This document shows, in pieces, positions 26,435 to 35,669 of a stretch of 63,537 nt of DNA. Below the pieces are notes generated by a model that saw nothing but the letters and a program-made list of their open reading frames with translations, was not told the DNA's origin and searched no databases. Source of the stretch: Dechloromonas sp. UBA6271 (GTDB taxonomy: Bacteria; Pseudomonadota; Gammaproteobacteria; Burkholderiales; Rhodocyclaceae); assembly GCA_002440665.1 (NCBI GenBank), contig DJUX01000003.1:1-63537 (forward strand), given 5' to 3'. A program made the position numbers and the translations under genes. Each line of letters begins with the position of its first letter. Within the stretch, counting starts at the first letter, position 1.

Positions 26435-27778
26435 ATGAAGAAGCAGGTTCTGATCATCGATGATGACCGCGTTTTCAACCAGCTTCTGGTTGACCAGATT
26501 GCCGACATGGGGCTCGACACCATTGGCGCCCATAACTGGCAGGAGGCTTCACGGATTTTGCAGGAAGCCGAGCCGGATTTGATCTTTCTCGATCTGAAAT
26601 TGCCGGACGCGGATACCCCCAAGTTGGTCGCGACGCTATCGGGCCAGTTTCCGATTGTCGTGCTGACCGGCTACGGAACGATTCGCAACGCGGTAAGCCT
26701 GATTCAGGCGGGTGCGGTCGAGTATCTGACCAAGCCGGTCGGTCTCGATGAACTGGAAATCATCATTCGCCGCGAACTGGATAGCGCCGAACTGCGGCGG
26801 CGCAATGCCTTTTACCGGCGCCAACTTGAATCCCGGCGGCCAGGTCCGCTGATCGGCAATTCCCCGGCCATGCTGGAAGTCCTTGACCTGATTGAGGCGG
26901 TCGCGCCGACCGATGCAACGGTATTGATTCAGGGCGAGTCCGGCACCGGAAAGGAAATGGTCGCCCAGGCACTGCACCAAAGCAGTGTGCGTAACGGCCG
27001 CGAGATGGTTACGGTCGACGGCGGAACCTTGCAGGAAACCCTTTTCGAATCGGAGGTCTTCGGCCACGAGCGCGGCGCTTTCACCAGTGCCGATCGCCAA
27101 AAGAAAGGTTTGATCGAAGAGGCGGAAGGCAGCACGCTTTTTCTCGATGAAATAGGCGAAACCAGCCCGGCGATTCAGGCCAAGTTGCTGCGTGTGCTGG
27201 AAACAAATACGTTTCGTCGCCTCGGCGGCACTCGGGCATTGATGGCGGATGTCCGCTTTGTTGTCGCCAGCAACCGGGATCTCGCCGAGATGAGCCAATC
27301 CGGAAGCTTTCGCAGCGATCTCTATTTCAGGCTGGCCAGTTTTGTCATCCGCGTGCCGCCCCTGCGACAGCGGCGTGACGATATTCCATTGCTTGCCGAA
27401 TACTTCCTGCAGCGTTTCGCACGCGGCATCGAACGCAATTTGACAGCGGACGCGCTGAAGCTGCTGATGGCCTACGATTGGCCGGGCAATGTTCGGGAGT
27501 TGCGTAACCTGGTGGAGCGGGCGGTGATCCTGGCCGGTCGCGACGGTCGCATTCGCGCCGAACATTTTGGCCCATTGGTCGCCCGTCGTCCCGATTCAGT
27601 CTCCCTGGCGTTCGATCACGAACCCTCGCTCGCTGAAATCGAAAAGGATTACCTGCGCAGGACGCTGCTGCAATATGGCGGGAACCGGGCAAAGGCAGCG
27701 CTTGTTCTCGGTATCAGCGAGCGCAACATCTACCGCTTGATCAGGCAGTACGAACTGGACGATCGGTCCGAGCACTAG
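26435..27778 (+). CDS. NtrC-family sigma54-dependent response regulator
   Basis: 447 residues. Receiver domain 1-115 with DDD at 9-11 and the phospho-Asp in FLDLKLP; AAA+ domain about 140-370 with Walker A GESGTGKE, Walker B TLFLDEIGE and the sigma54-contact loop GAFTSA, where the usual sequence is GAFTGA; Fis-type HTH at the C-terminus (GGNRAKAALVLGISERNIYRLI). The kinase gene precedes it. I infer that it binds the CTGCCAA/TTGGCAG palindromes and activates the sigma54 promoter at 18862. Confidence 0.94.
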   Translation: MKKQVLIIDDDRVFNQLLVDQIADMGLDTIGAHNWQEASRILQEAEPDLIFLDLKLPDADTPKLVATLSGQFPIVVLTGYGTIRNAVSLIQAGAVEYLTKPVGLDELEIIIRRELDSAELRRRNAFYRRQLESRRPGPLIGNSPAMLEVLDLIEAVAPTDATVLIQGESGTGKEMVAQALHQSSVRNGREMVTVDGGTLQETLFESEVFGHERGAFTSADRQKKGLIEEAEGSTLFLDEIGETSPAIQAKLLRVLETNTFRRLGGTRALMADVRFVVASNRDLAEMSQSGSFRSDLYFRLASFVIRVPPLRQRRDDIPLLAEYFLQRFARGIERNLTADALKLLMAYDWPGNVRELRNLVERAVILAGRDGRIRAEHFGPLVARRPDSVSLAFDHEPSLAEIEKDYLRRTLLQYGGNRAKAALVLGISERNIYRLIRQYELDDRSEH

Positions 27779-27812
27779 GCGGGCGTCACCCTGTTCCCGG
27801 TTGCCTGTCGTT

Positions 27813-30383
27813 TCAGCCTTCGGCGATACGCTTGGCGATGTGCGCCAGCGCCTCTTCGACCTGGTCGATCAGGATCAGGCACAGGTCGCCCGGCTGCAGG
27901 CGGCCCAGTGCGGCATCAATGGCGATGAATTCGCCGTCGATGGCATCGATGTGCCGGGTGCGGCCGGCATTGGTCAGGCCTTCACGGAGCAGGGCGATGA
28001 CTTCGCCATCCTCGCGCCCGCGCTGGCAGGCATCCTGATAGAGAATCACCTCGTCGAAGGCCTCGCCAAGGATTTCCGTCTGCTGGCGGATATCGTCATC
28101 GCGGCGGTCGCCGGCACCGCTGATGACCACCGAGCGGCGCTTGGCCGGCATGTTCTCGATGCCGGCGACCAGCGCCTGGATGGCGTCCGGGTTGTGGCCG
28201 TAATCGGCGATCAGGGTCGCGCCTTTGTAGTCGAAGACGTTGAAGCGGCCGGGAGCGGTCTGCGCGTCGCTGACGAAACTGGCCAGTGCGCGCTCGATGA
28301 CTTCCCAGGAATAGCCCAGTGCCCAGCCGGTGGCCGTAGCGGCCATGGCATTTTCGACCTGGAAGCCGATGGTGCCGTTGCGGGTGAGCGGGATATTGGC
28401 CAGCGGAATGCGGTGCTTCTTGCGGCCTTCGCCGCAGACGATGGCATCGCGCTCGACATAGACGACACGCCGGCCCTGCGCCCGGTGTGTGGCCAATACC
28501 GGGTTCATGCGGTCCTGGCTGAAGTAGATGATGTGGCCGTGGCAGTGATGCGCCATCGCCGCAACGACCGGGTCACTGGCGTTGAGGACAGCCGTGCCGC
28601 TGGGGGCGACGTTCTCGACGATGACGCGTTTGACCACCGCCAGTTCGTCGACCGTAGTGATGAAATTGAGGCCGAGGTGATCGCCGAGGCCGATATTGGT
28701 GATGACAGCGACGTCGCACATATCGAAGCCGAGGCCTTCGCGCAGTACGCCGCCGCGCGCAGTTTCGAAGACGGCGGCGTCGACGTCAGGGTGCAGCAGC
28801 ACGTTGCGGGCGCTGCGCGGGCCGGAGCAGTCACCGTCGTCGATACGGCGGCCCTCGATATAGACGCCATCGGTGCTGGTCATGCCGACGCGCAGGTCGT
28901 TGCTCTCGAAAATGCGGCCGATCAGGCGGCTGGTGGTGGTCTTGCCGTTGGTGCCGGCGATGGCGACGACCGGGATGCGCGCATTGTCGCCATCCGGGAA
29001 CATCATGCCGACGATGGCCTCGCCGACCGGGCGCCCCTTGCCGAAGGACGGGTCGAGGTGCATGCGCAGGCCGGGGGCGGCGTTGCATTCGACGATGCCA
29101 CCGCCTTGCTCTTCCAGCGGTTTGTGCATGGTGTCGCAAACGACGTCGATACCGCAGATGTCGAGGCCGACGGTCTGCGCGGCGGCGACGGCCGCAGCGG
29201 CCAGTTCCGGATGGACGTCATCGGTCACGTCGGTGGCGGTACCGCCAGTCGAGAGATTGGCGTTGTTGCGCAGCACGACGCGGACACCGCGCGGCGGCAC
29301 GGTGTCCGCGCTGTAACCTTGCTCGGTGAGGCGGGCCAGCGCGATTTCGTCGAAACGGATCTTGGTCAGCGAGGTGGCGTGGCCGTCTGAGCGGCGCGGG
29401 TCGCTGTTGACGATGTCGACCAGCTGGCGGACGGTATGCTTGCCGTCGCCGATGACCAGCGGCGGGTCGCGGCGGGCGGCGGCGATCAGCTTGTCGCCGA
29501 TGACCAGCAGGCGCCAGTCGTGGCCGGACAGGAATTTCTCGACCATGATGTCGTCGCGGTAATCGACGGCGATGCGATAGGCGTGGCGCACCTGCTCTTC
29601 GGTCGTCAGGTTGACCGAAATACCCTTGCCCTGGTTGCCGTCCTGCGGCTTGACGACGACTGGCAGACCGACTTCCTGGGCGGCGACCCAGGCATCGTCC
29701 TCGTCCTCGACCGGGCGGCCGTAGGGCACGGCGACACCAGCGGCATGCAGCAGCTTCTTGGTCAGCTCCTTGTCCTGTGCGATCGATTCGGCGATGGCGC
29801 TGGTGTGGCTGGTTTCGGCGGCCTGAATGCGCTTCTGCTTGCTGCCCCAGCCGAACTGGACGAGGCTGCCCTGGGTCAGGCGGCGGTAGGGGATTCCCCG
29901 CGCCAAGGCGGCGGCGACGATGGCGCCGGTGGAAGGGCCGAGGCGGATATCCTCGTCGAGGTCGCGCAGTTCCTTCAGCGTGCCGTCGAGGTCGAAGGGC
30001 ATGTCGTTCAGAGCGGCTTGGCATAGCTGCTCGGCACGTTCGAAGGCGAGGCGGCCGACGTCTTCTTCGGTGTATTCGACGACGACCTGATAGACGCCGG
30101 TGTCGACGGTCTGTGCCGTGCGGCTGAAGGTGACCGGGCAACCAGCCTGGGCCTGCAGGCCGAGCGCTGCAAATTCCAGCGCGTGGGCCATCGACACGGT
30201 GTCGAGGTGGTCGGTAGGGATCAGGTCGCCCAGTTCCGGGAAGCGCTCGCGCAACCGGGCTTCGAAACCGGGCAGGTTGGCGATGGCGACTTCGGCACCT
30301 TCGCAGTTGACGATGGCCTGAATGGCAGTGTGCCGGCTCCACAGGTTGGGGCCGCGCAGGGCACGAATGCGGGAAACGTCCAT
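27813..30383 (-). CDS. cphA: Cyanophycin synthetase
   Basis: 856 residues. Non-ribosomal synthesis of multi-L-arginyl-poly-L-aspartate. N-domain 1-160, ATP-grasp domain about 210-460 (VVVKPQDGNQGKG, ECNAAPGLRMH), and Mur-ligase-like domain from about 485 with an intact P-loop GTNGKTTTS and DYGHNPDAI. It lies 16 bases after its paralogue and is last in a four-gene minus-strand cluster. It converges with the response regulator gene. Confidence 0.96.
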   Translation of the reverse strand: MDVSRIRALRGPNLWSRHTAIQAIVNCEGAEVAIANLPGFEARLRERFPELGDLIPTDHLDTVSMAHALEFAALGLQAQAGCPVTFSRTAQTVDTGVYQVVVEYTEEDVGRLAFERAEQLCQAALNDMPFDLDGTLKELRDLDEDIRLGPSTGAIVAAALARGIPYRRLTQGSLVQFGWGSKQKRIQAAETSHTSAIAESIAQDKELTKKLLHAAGVAVPYGRPVEDEDDAWVAAQEVGLPVVVKPQDGNQGKGISVNLTTEEQVRHAYRIAVDYRDDIMVEKFLSGHDWRLLVIGDKLIAAARRDPPLVIGDGKHTVRQLVDIVNSDPRRSDGHATSLTKIRFDEIALARLTEQGYSADTVPPRGVRVVLRNNANLSTGGTATDVTDDVHPELAAAAVAAAQTVGLDICGIDVVCDTMHKPLEEQGGGIVECNAAPGLRMHLDPSFGKGRPVGEAIVGMMFPDGDNARIPVVAIAGTNGKTTTSRLIGRIFESNDLRVGMTSTDGVYIEGRRIDDGDCSGPRSARNVLLHPDVDAAVFETARGGVLREGLGFDMCDVAVITNIGLGDHLGLNFITTVDELAVVKRVIVENVAPSGTAVLNASDPVVAAMAHHCHGHIIYFSQDRMNPVLATHRAQGRRVVYVERDAIVCGEGRKKHRIPLANIPLTRNGTIGFQVENAMAATATGWALGYSWEVIERALASFVSDAQTAPGRFNVFDYKGATLIADYGHNPDAIQALVAGIENMPAKRRSVVISGAGDRRDDDIRQQTEILGEAFDEVILYQDACQRGREDGEVIALLREGLTNAGRTRHIDAIDGEFIAIDAALGRLQPGDLCLILIDQVEEALAHIAKRIAEG

Positions 30384-30399
30384 GACGCTGGATTCCTTG

Positions 30400-32655
30400 T
30401 TATTTCCGGACGGCGGCCGGTTTTCTGGCCGGTTGCGCCTGCTTGGCGCGCTGCGACAGCACGGTGGCGGGGTCGGGGAGGGCGAGGCCGAAGGTCTTGA
30501 TGCCGGTGCTCAGCACGTCCTGGCTCAGGTCGAGCGCCCAGCCGGCGGCGACGCCGGCCAGCATATTGGCGATCTTCTTCGGTGACTTGGCCTTGCCGAT
30601 ATAGGGCGCATCAATCAGACGGCACAGGCGAATCTCGTCGCCACCGGCGCGCAGGACGATGCGGTTGTCGACGACGGTGACCCCGCGCTTGCCGGCAGCC
30701 AAGTGGGTTGTCAGCACCGGGTTGGCGGGATCGCAGGCGAAGAAAATGACCTCACCGTCGCACAACTCGGCGAAATCGGCGACCAGTTCGTCTTCGGCGT
30801 TGAGTACGGCGTGGCCGCCCGGCAACACGACATCGACCTGGGTGCGATAAGTCGAACGGTGCGTCGTGTAGTACTCGCCACCGGTCGGCTGCACATCCCA
30901 GCGTTCGAGATTTTCGTCTTCCGGCACAATGTTGGTGATGATGCCCACCGCACAACGGTCGTAGGGCAGGCCTTGGCCGAGGATTGTCGCGGCGCCGTTC
31001 TCGATCACCGCAGCCTCGACGGCACGGTTGAGCAGCAGGCGGCGGCCACCTTCCCAGTTGGCGGCATCGGTCTTTTGCACATGGCGGCGGCCGAGGAAGA
31101 TGCCGTCGCTGCAGGCGAGGCCGACATACAGGGCGGACAGGTAGAGCAGGCGGGCGACCAGCTTGGCCACGGCGTTCCGGCCGTGCGTGCCGGTGACGCC
31201 GACCAGCGGCACGCGGCCGGACTGGTCGGCGGCGAACAGGTTGTTGACGATGGCCTGGCCGACCGGGCGCGGCTGGCCGATGCCCGGCTTGATGTGCATC
31301 AGCAGGCTGGGGCCGGCATTGACCTCGACGATGGCGCCGCCTTGCCCGGCCAGCGGCTGCGAAATGTCGTCGCAGACGAGGTCGACGCCGGCGATATCGA
31401 GGCCGACGACGCGGGCGGCGAGGGCGGCCTGTTCGGCGGTTTCGGGATGGACTTCGTCGGTACAGTCGAAGGCGTGGTTGGCGTTGCGCTGGATCAGCAC
31501 TTCACGGCCGGTGGCGGGCACGCTGTCGCCGGTCAGCCCCTGGCGTTCGAGTTCGATACGGGCAGCGGTATCGATCCTGATGATCGACAGCGGGTGCAGT
31601 TCGGTGGTGCCGCGGCGCGGGTCGGTATTGACCTGGCTGTCGATCAGTTCCTGAACGGTGGACTTGCCGTCGCCGGTGATGGTGATCAGGTCGCTGCGAT
31701 TGGCGGCGACCAGCTTGCCGCCGACGACCAGCAGGCGGTGTTCGATGCCCGGGATGGAGCGCTCGACCAGCACGCCGGAACCCTCGTCGACGGCAATGGC
31801 GTAGGCCTTGGCGACTTCTTCCCGGGTGGTCAGGTCGATAAAGACGCCGCGCCCGTGGTTGCCGTCGGTCGGCTTGACGACGACCGGCACGCCGATGTCC
31901 TCGGCGGCATCCCAGGCGTCGTCGGCGCTGTCGACCTCGCGCCCTTCCGGCACCGGCACGCCGACTGACGAAATCAGTTCCTTGGTCAGATCCTTGTCGC
32001 GCGAAATCGTCTCGGCGATGGCGCTGGTCTGATCGGTCTCAGCCGTCCAGATGCGGCGCAACGCAGCGCCGTAGCCGAGCTGGACGAGGTTGCCGTCCTC
32101 GAGCAGGCGGATGGTCGGAATGTCGCGGTCGTCGGCGGCATTGACGATGGCGGCGGTGGACGGTCCGAGGTATTTGCGGTCGACCTTGCGGCGCAGGGTA
32201 TCGACGACTTCCGCGACATCGAAGGGCTTGTCCTCGACGGCGGCGAGGATCAGCGCGATACCCTGGTCGAGGGCCATGCGCGTGATGTCGTCCTGCCAGT
32301 TGCGGATGGCCAGTTTGTAGACACCGCGCTCCGTGGTCTCGCGGGTGCGGCCGAAGCCGCCGGGCAGGCCGGCCAGCGTCATCAGCTCCAGTGCGACGTG
32401 CTCGAGGGTGTGGCCGATCCAGGTGCCTTCGTCAAGGCGGCGCAGGAAGCCGCCCCGTTCACCGTAGTTGCAGCGGTGTTCGATCAGTGAGGGTAGCAGG
32501 GCGGTCAGGCGCTCGGTGAAGCCGGGCAGCTTGTTGGAGGGGTAATCCTCGAATTCGCCGATGTCGATCCAGGCCTCGAAGACGGGCCGGTAGGTCCAGA
32601 TGTTCGGGCCGCGCAAGGCGATGATATCCCGAATGATGATGTCTTTTTTCTTCAT
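30400..32655 (-). CDS. Cyanophycin synthetase-like paralogue with degenerate Mur domain
   Basis: 751 residues from Met 32655 (MKKKDIIIRDIIALRGPNIW). The N-domain and ATP-grasp are intact (VVVKPTDGNHGRGVF, EVNAGPSLLMH), but the Mur-ligase P-loop reads GTHGRNAVAK instead of GTNGKTTTS, losing the ATP-binding Lys-Thr. The C-terminal ligase lobe is also shorter than in the neighbour. It may perform only one of the two ligations or act as a partner subunit. It matches second cphA copies known in betaproteobacteria. Confidence 0.9.
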   Translation of the reverse strand: MKKKDIIIRDIIALRGPNIWTYRPVFEAWIDIGEFEDYPSNKLPGFTERLTALLPSLIEHRCNYGERGGFLRRLDEGTWIGHTLEHVALELMTLAGLPGGFGRTRETTERGVYKLAIRNWQDDITRMALDQGIALILAAVEDKPFDVAEVVDTLRRKVDRKYLGPSTAAIVNAADDRDIPTIRLLEDGNLVQLGYGAALRRIWTAETDQTSAIAETISRDKDLTKELISSVGVPVPEGREVDSADDAWDAAEDIGVPVVVKPTDGNHGRGVFIDLTTREEVAKAYAIAVDEGSGVLVERSIPGIEHRLLVVGGKLVAANRSDLITITGDGKSTVQELIDSQVNTDPRRGTTELHPLSIIRIDTAARIELERQGLTGDSVPATGREVLIQRNANHAFDCTDEVHPETAEQAALAARVVGLDIAGVDLVCDDISQPLAGQGGAIVEVNAGPSLLMHIKPGIGQPRPVGQAIVNNLFAADQSGRVPLVGVTGTHGRNAVAKLVARLLYLSALYVGLACSDGIFLGRRHVQKTDAANWEGGRRLLLNRAVEAAVIENGAATILGQGLPYDRCAVGIITNIVPEDENLERWDVQPTGGEYYTTHRSTYRTQVDVVLPGGHAVLNAEDELVADFAELCDGEVIFFACDPANPVLTTHLAAGKRGVTVVDNRIVLRAGGDEIRLCRLIDAPYIGKAKSPKKIANMLAGVAAGWALDLSQDVLSTGIKTFGLALPDPATVLSQRAKQAQPARKPAAVRK

Positions 32656-32778
32656 GCTTGGTTCGCCCAGCTCCGTCTCGCTGTAAGAAATAATTATGGG
32701 GCAGCTGGCAATTATTAACGCTTTCGGGCGCGTGTGGCTGACCCGCGTCAAAAAAATGTCACGCTTTGGTACGCGCCG

Positions 32779-33249
32779 TTACAGGAAGCGGTCGAGCAGC
32801 TTGCGGCTGTGGCGATCGAGCGTGCCGATGTCGCGGATCAGGAACTGGATGCCGTGGGTGTCGGCGATCATCAGCTGGGTCTGCGAGAGGCGGCGGATGT
32901 CTTCCTCGCCCTTCAATAAAACCGCCGCGTTGCCGCGATTGGTGACAACTTGCCAGGTGCTCGGGCAGGCGAAGCTGGAGACGTCGAGAATTTTCTCGAT
33001 TTCCGGTACGAATTCGCGGCTGGCGAGTTCTTCCTCGATCAGCTGGCCGATGGCCGGCGGCAGGTCGGCGAGGCGATCGGCCCAGCCAACCTCGTGGCCT
33101 TCGACATTGATCAGGGCGATGCCGTCGTCGGGCGCGGCAATCGGGAAGGCGCGCACGGGCACGACGCCGACGTGGACCTCGTCATTTTTGGCCGTTAAAA
33201 CGAGTTGACCGTAGGCGTTGCGGTTGAGGGTGAAATTCGGCGCCGTCAT
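32779..33249 (-). CDS. DUF1854 protein linked to cyanophycin metabolism
   Basis: 156 residues, no signal or membrane segments. Segments such as GVVPVRAFPIAAPDDGIALI, GHEVGWADRL and WQVVTNRGNAAVLLKGEEDIR match the DUF1854 family commonly encoded beside cyanophycin synthetases and an ABC transporter. The function is unknown. Its start overlaps the ABC transporter stop by four bases (ATGA). Confidence 0.85.
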   Translation of the reverse strand: MTAPNFTLNRNAYGQLVLTAKNDEVHVGVVPVRAFPIAAPDDGIALINVEGHEVGWADRLADLPPAIGQLIEEELASREFVPEIEKILDVSSFACPSTWQVVTNRGNAAVLLKGEEDIRRLSQTQLMIADTHGIQFLIRDIGTLDRHSRKLLDRFL

Positions 33250-35543
33250 TTGCTTAGTTCCTTGCTGGGCATTTCGACTTGCCTGCGGGCTTCCGGCTCC
33301 GTATCCACATTGCGCGCCTGCGCCTGGTAGAGCTTGTAATAGTGGCCTTCGGCGGCCATCAGTTCGTCGTGATTGCCGAGTTCGACCAGGCGGCCGCGAT
33401 CCATGACCACCAGACGGTCGGCCTTGCGCAGCGTGGACAGGCGGTGGGCGATGGCAATGGTGGTGCGGCCGCGGACCAGATTGTCGAGCGCCTTCTGGAT
33501 TTCCTTCTCGGTTTCGGTGTCGACCGAGGAAGTCGCTTCGTCGAGGATCAGGATCTTCGGGTCGATCAGTAGCGCGCGGGCAATCGAGATGCGCTGACGC
33601 TCGCCGCCGGAGAGGCCCTGGCCGCGTTCGCCGACCAGCGAATCGTAGCCGTGCGGCAGGCGCAGGATGAACTCGTGGGCGTGGGCGGCACGGGCGGCGG
33701 CGATGATCTCGGCGCGGCTGGCATTCGGCTTGCCGTAGGCGATGTTCTCGGCAATGGTGCCGAAGAACAGGAAAGGCTCCTGCAGCACGAGGCCGATGTG
33801 CTGGCGGAACTCGGCGACCGGCACCGAACGGACATCGACGCCGTCGATGAAGACGGCGCCCTCGGTGACGTCGTAGAAGCGGCAGATCAGGTTGACCAGC
33901 GTGCTCTTGCCCGAACCGGAATGGCCGACCAGGCCGATCATCTCGCCGGGCTTGATCACCAGATCGACGTCGCGCGTCACCGCGCGGGTGCCGTAACGGA
34001 AGCTGGCCTTCTTCAGTTCGATCTGGCCGGTGACCTTGGACAGATGCACCGGGTTGGTCGGTTCCGGTACGCTGGAGACGTGGTCGAGAATGTCGAAAAT
34101 GCGCTTGGTGCTGGAGGCGGCGCGCTGCGTGGCCGAGACGATGCGGCTCATCGAATCGAGCCGGGTGTAGAAGCGGCCGATGTAGGCAAGGAAGGCGGTG
34201 AGCACGCCGACCGTAATTTCGTTTTTGGATATCTGCCAGATACCGAAGGCCCAGACGACGAGCAGGCCAATTTCGGTGAGCAGCGTGACGGTGGGCGAGA
34301 ACAGCGACCAGGTCTTGTTCAGCTTGTCGTTCATTTGCAGGTTGTGCTCGTTGGCGCTGCGGAAGCGCTCGGCCTCGCGCTTTTCCTGGGCGAAGGCCTT
34401 GACCACGCGGATGCCGGGGATTGTGTCGGCCAGCACGTTGGTCACCTCGGCCCAGACGCGGTCGATCTTCTCGAAGCCGGTGCGCAGTTTCTCGCGCACG
34501 AAATGGATCATCCAGCCGATGATCGGCAGCGGCAACAGGGTGACCAGCGCCAGCGCGGGGTTGATCGAGAAGAGGATGATCGCGGTCATCACGATCATCA
34601 GCACGTCAGTGGCGAAATTGAGCAAATCGAGCGACAGGAAGACGTTGATACGGTCGGTTTCGCTGCCGATCCGTGCCATCAGGTCGCCGGTTCGCTTGCC
34701 GCCGAAATATTCGAGCGACAGGCCGAGCAGGTGCTCGTAGGTATGGGTGCGCAGGTCGCGGCCGATGCGCTCCGAGACCAGGGCCAGGATGTAGGTGCGC
34801 AGCCAGCCGAGCAGCCAGGCAAGCAGGGCGGAACCGAGCAGGCCGCTGAGGTAGAGGCTGACCAGCGGCCAGTCGATTGGCTTGCCGTTCTGGAACGGGA
34901 TCAGCACGTTGTCCATCAACGGCATGGTCAGGTAGGGCGGCACCAGCGTCGCCGCAGTCGCCGCCAGCGTTAGCAGGAAGCCGCTGAGCAGCTGCCAGCG
35001 GTAGGGGTGGGCAAAGCGCCACAGGCGGAACAGCGTCCACGTCGACGGCGCCGCCGTCGCCTCGCGGGTACAGATCGGGCATTCATCTTCGCCCGGCGGC
35101 AGCGGCGCCTTGCATTTCGGGCAGATATCGTCGGTCGACCGCAACACGGGCTGGCCGTAGACGATGCTGTCGCGATGCAGGTCGAATTCGTTGATTACGC
35201 GTAGTGCGGCCAGGTTCCTGGCCAGGGTGTAGCGCCAGTTGGACAGACGGCCATTTTCGTCGACCAGCTCAAGCGCGCCGACGCCGGCATGGTCGTGGTG
35301 GTTGAGCGCCAGGCCGGCGCGCAATGGCCATTCCTGCCATCCGCCATCGCCGGGGGCGTGGGCGAGCAGGCGGCGGTCGGTGACGATGACAAGGCCGGCC
35401 GCAAATTGCAGACGGGTGTCGAGGTCGATTTCCAGCCATGCCTGAGTCTTTTCGCCGGCGGCCAGTTGCGGCTCGACTTCGGCGGCCCAGCGGCCGGGGA
35501 GCGCCAGCTCGCTGCCGGCTGAAATTTGTTGGTTCGGGATCAT
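33246..35543 (-). CDS. ABC transporter (fused TMD-NBD) of the cyanophycin cluster
   Basis: 765 residues from Met 35543; the frame is open to 35609. An unusual N-terminal ~180-residue domain includes a zinc-ribbon-like CPKCKAPLPPGEDECPIC. Then an exporter-type six-helix domain (about 190-470) and an ATPase with Walker A GHSGSGKST, signature LSGGERQRISIARALL and Walker B ILILDEATSS. Homologues accompany cyanophycin synthetases; the substrate is unknown. First gene of the cluster, divergent from nirJ. Confidence 0.88.
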   Translation of the reverse strand: MIPNQQISAGSELALPGRWAAEVEPQLAAGEKTQAWLEIDLDTRLQFAAGLVIVTDRRLLAHAPGDGGWQEWPLRAGLALNHHDHAGVGALELVDENGRLSNWRYTLARNLAALRVINEFDLHRDSIVYGQPVLRSTDDICPKCKAPLPPGEDECPICTREATAAPSTWTLFRLWRFAHPYRWQLLSGFLLTLAATAATLVPPYLTMPLMDNVLIPFQNGKPIDWPLVSLYLSGLLGSALLAWLLGWLRTYILALVSERIGRDLRTHTYEHLLGLSLEYFGGKRTGDLMARIGSETDRINVFLSLDLLNFATDVLMIVMTAIILFSINPALALVTLLPLPIIGWMIHFVREKLRTGFEKIDRVWAEVTNVLADTIPGIRVVKAFAQEKREAERFRSANEHNLQMNDKLNKTWSLFSPTVTLLTEIGLLVVWAFGIWQISKNEITVGVLTAFLAYIGRFYTRLDSMSRIVSATQRAASSTKRIFDILDHVSSVPEPTNPVHLSKVTGQIELKKASFRYGTRAVTRDVDLVIKPGEMIGLVGHSGSGKSTLVNLICRFYDVTEGAVFIDGVDVRSVPVAEFRQHIGLVLQEPFLFFGTIAENIAYGKPNASRAEIIAAARAAHAHEFILRLPHGYDSLVGERGQGLSGGERQRISIARALLIDPKILILDEATSSVDTETEKEIQKALDNLVRGRTTIAIAHRLSTLRKADRLVVMDRGRLVELGNHDELMAAEGHYYKLYQAQARNVDTEPEARRQVEMPSKELSK

Positions 35544-35600
35544 TGCGAGAGTATACCGCAAGGGTTGTTCGGCCTGCCCAAAGCCCCATTTCTCCGCTGA

Positions 35601-35614
35601 TTGACTCACGTCAA
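35601..35614 (+). promoter_or_regulatory. FNR/DNR-type box upstream of nirJ
   Basis: TTGACTCACGTCAA is a perfect palindrome of the TTGAC-N4-GTCAA type, 56 bases before the nirJ ATG and 58 bases from the divergent ABC transporter start. It probably co-regulates nirJN with nirS, whose box differs only in using TTGAT half-sites. Confidence 0.82.
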
Positions 35615-35669
35615 GGCGTTACCCGGAGGGCTGCCGTTGAATACGCCGAAGCCTCAAACAAGGAAATCC

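Noticed and set aside
27801..31968. Long plus-strand frames opposite the cyanophycin synthetase genes
   Set aside because: They mirror the cphA codons, lack any domain and have no ribosome sites.
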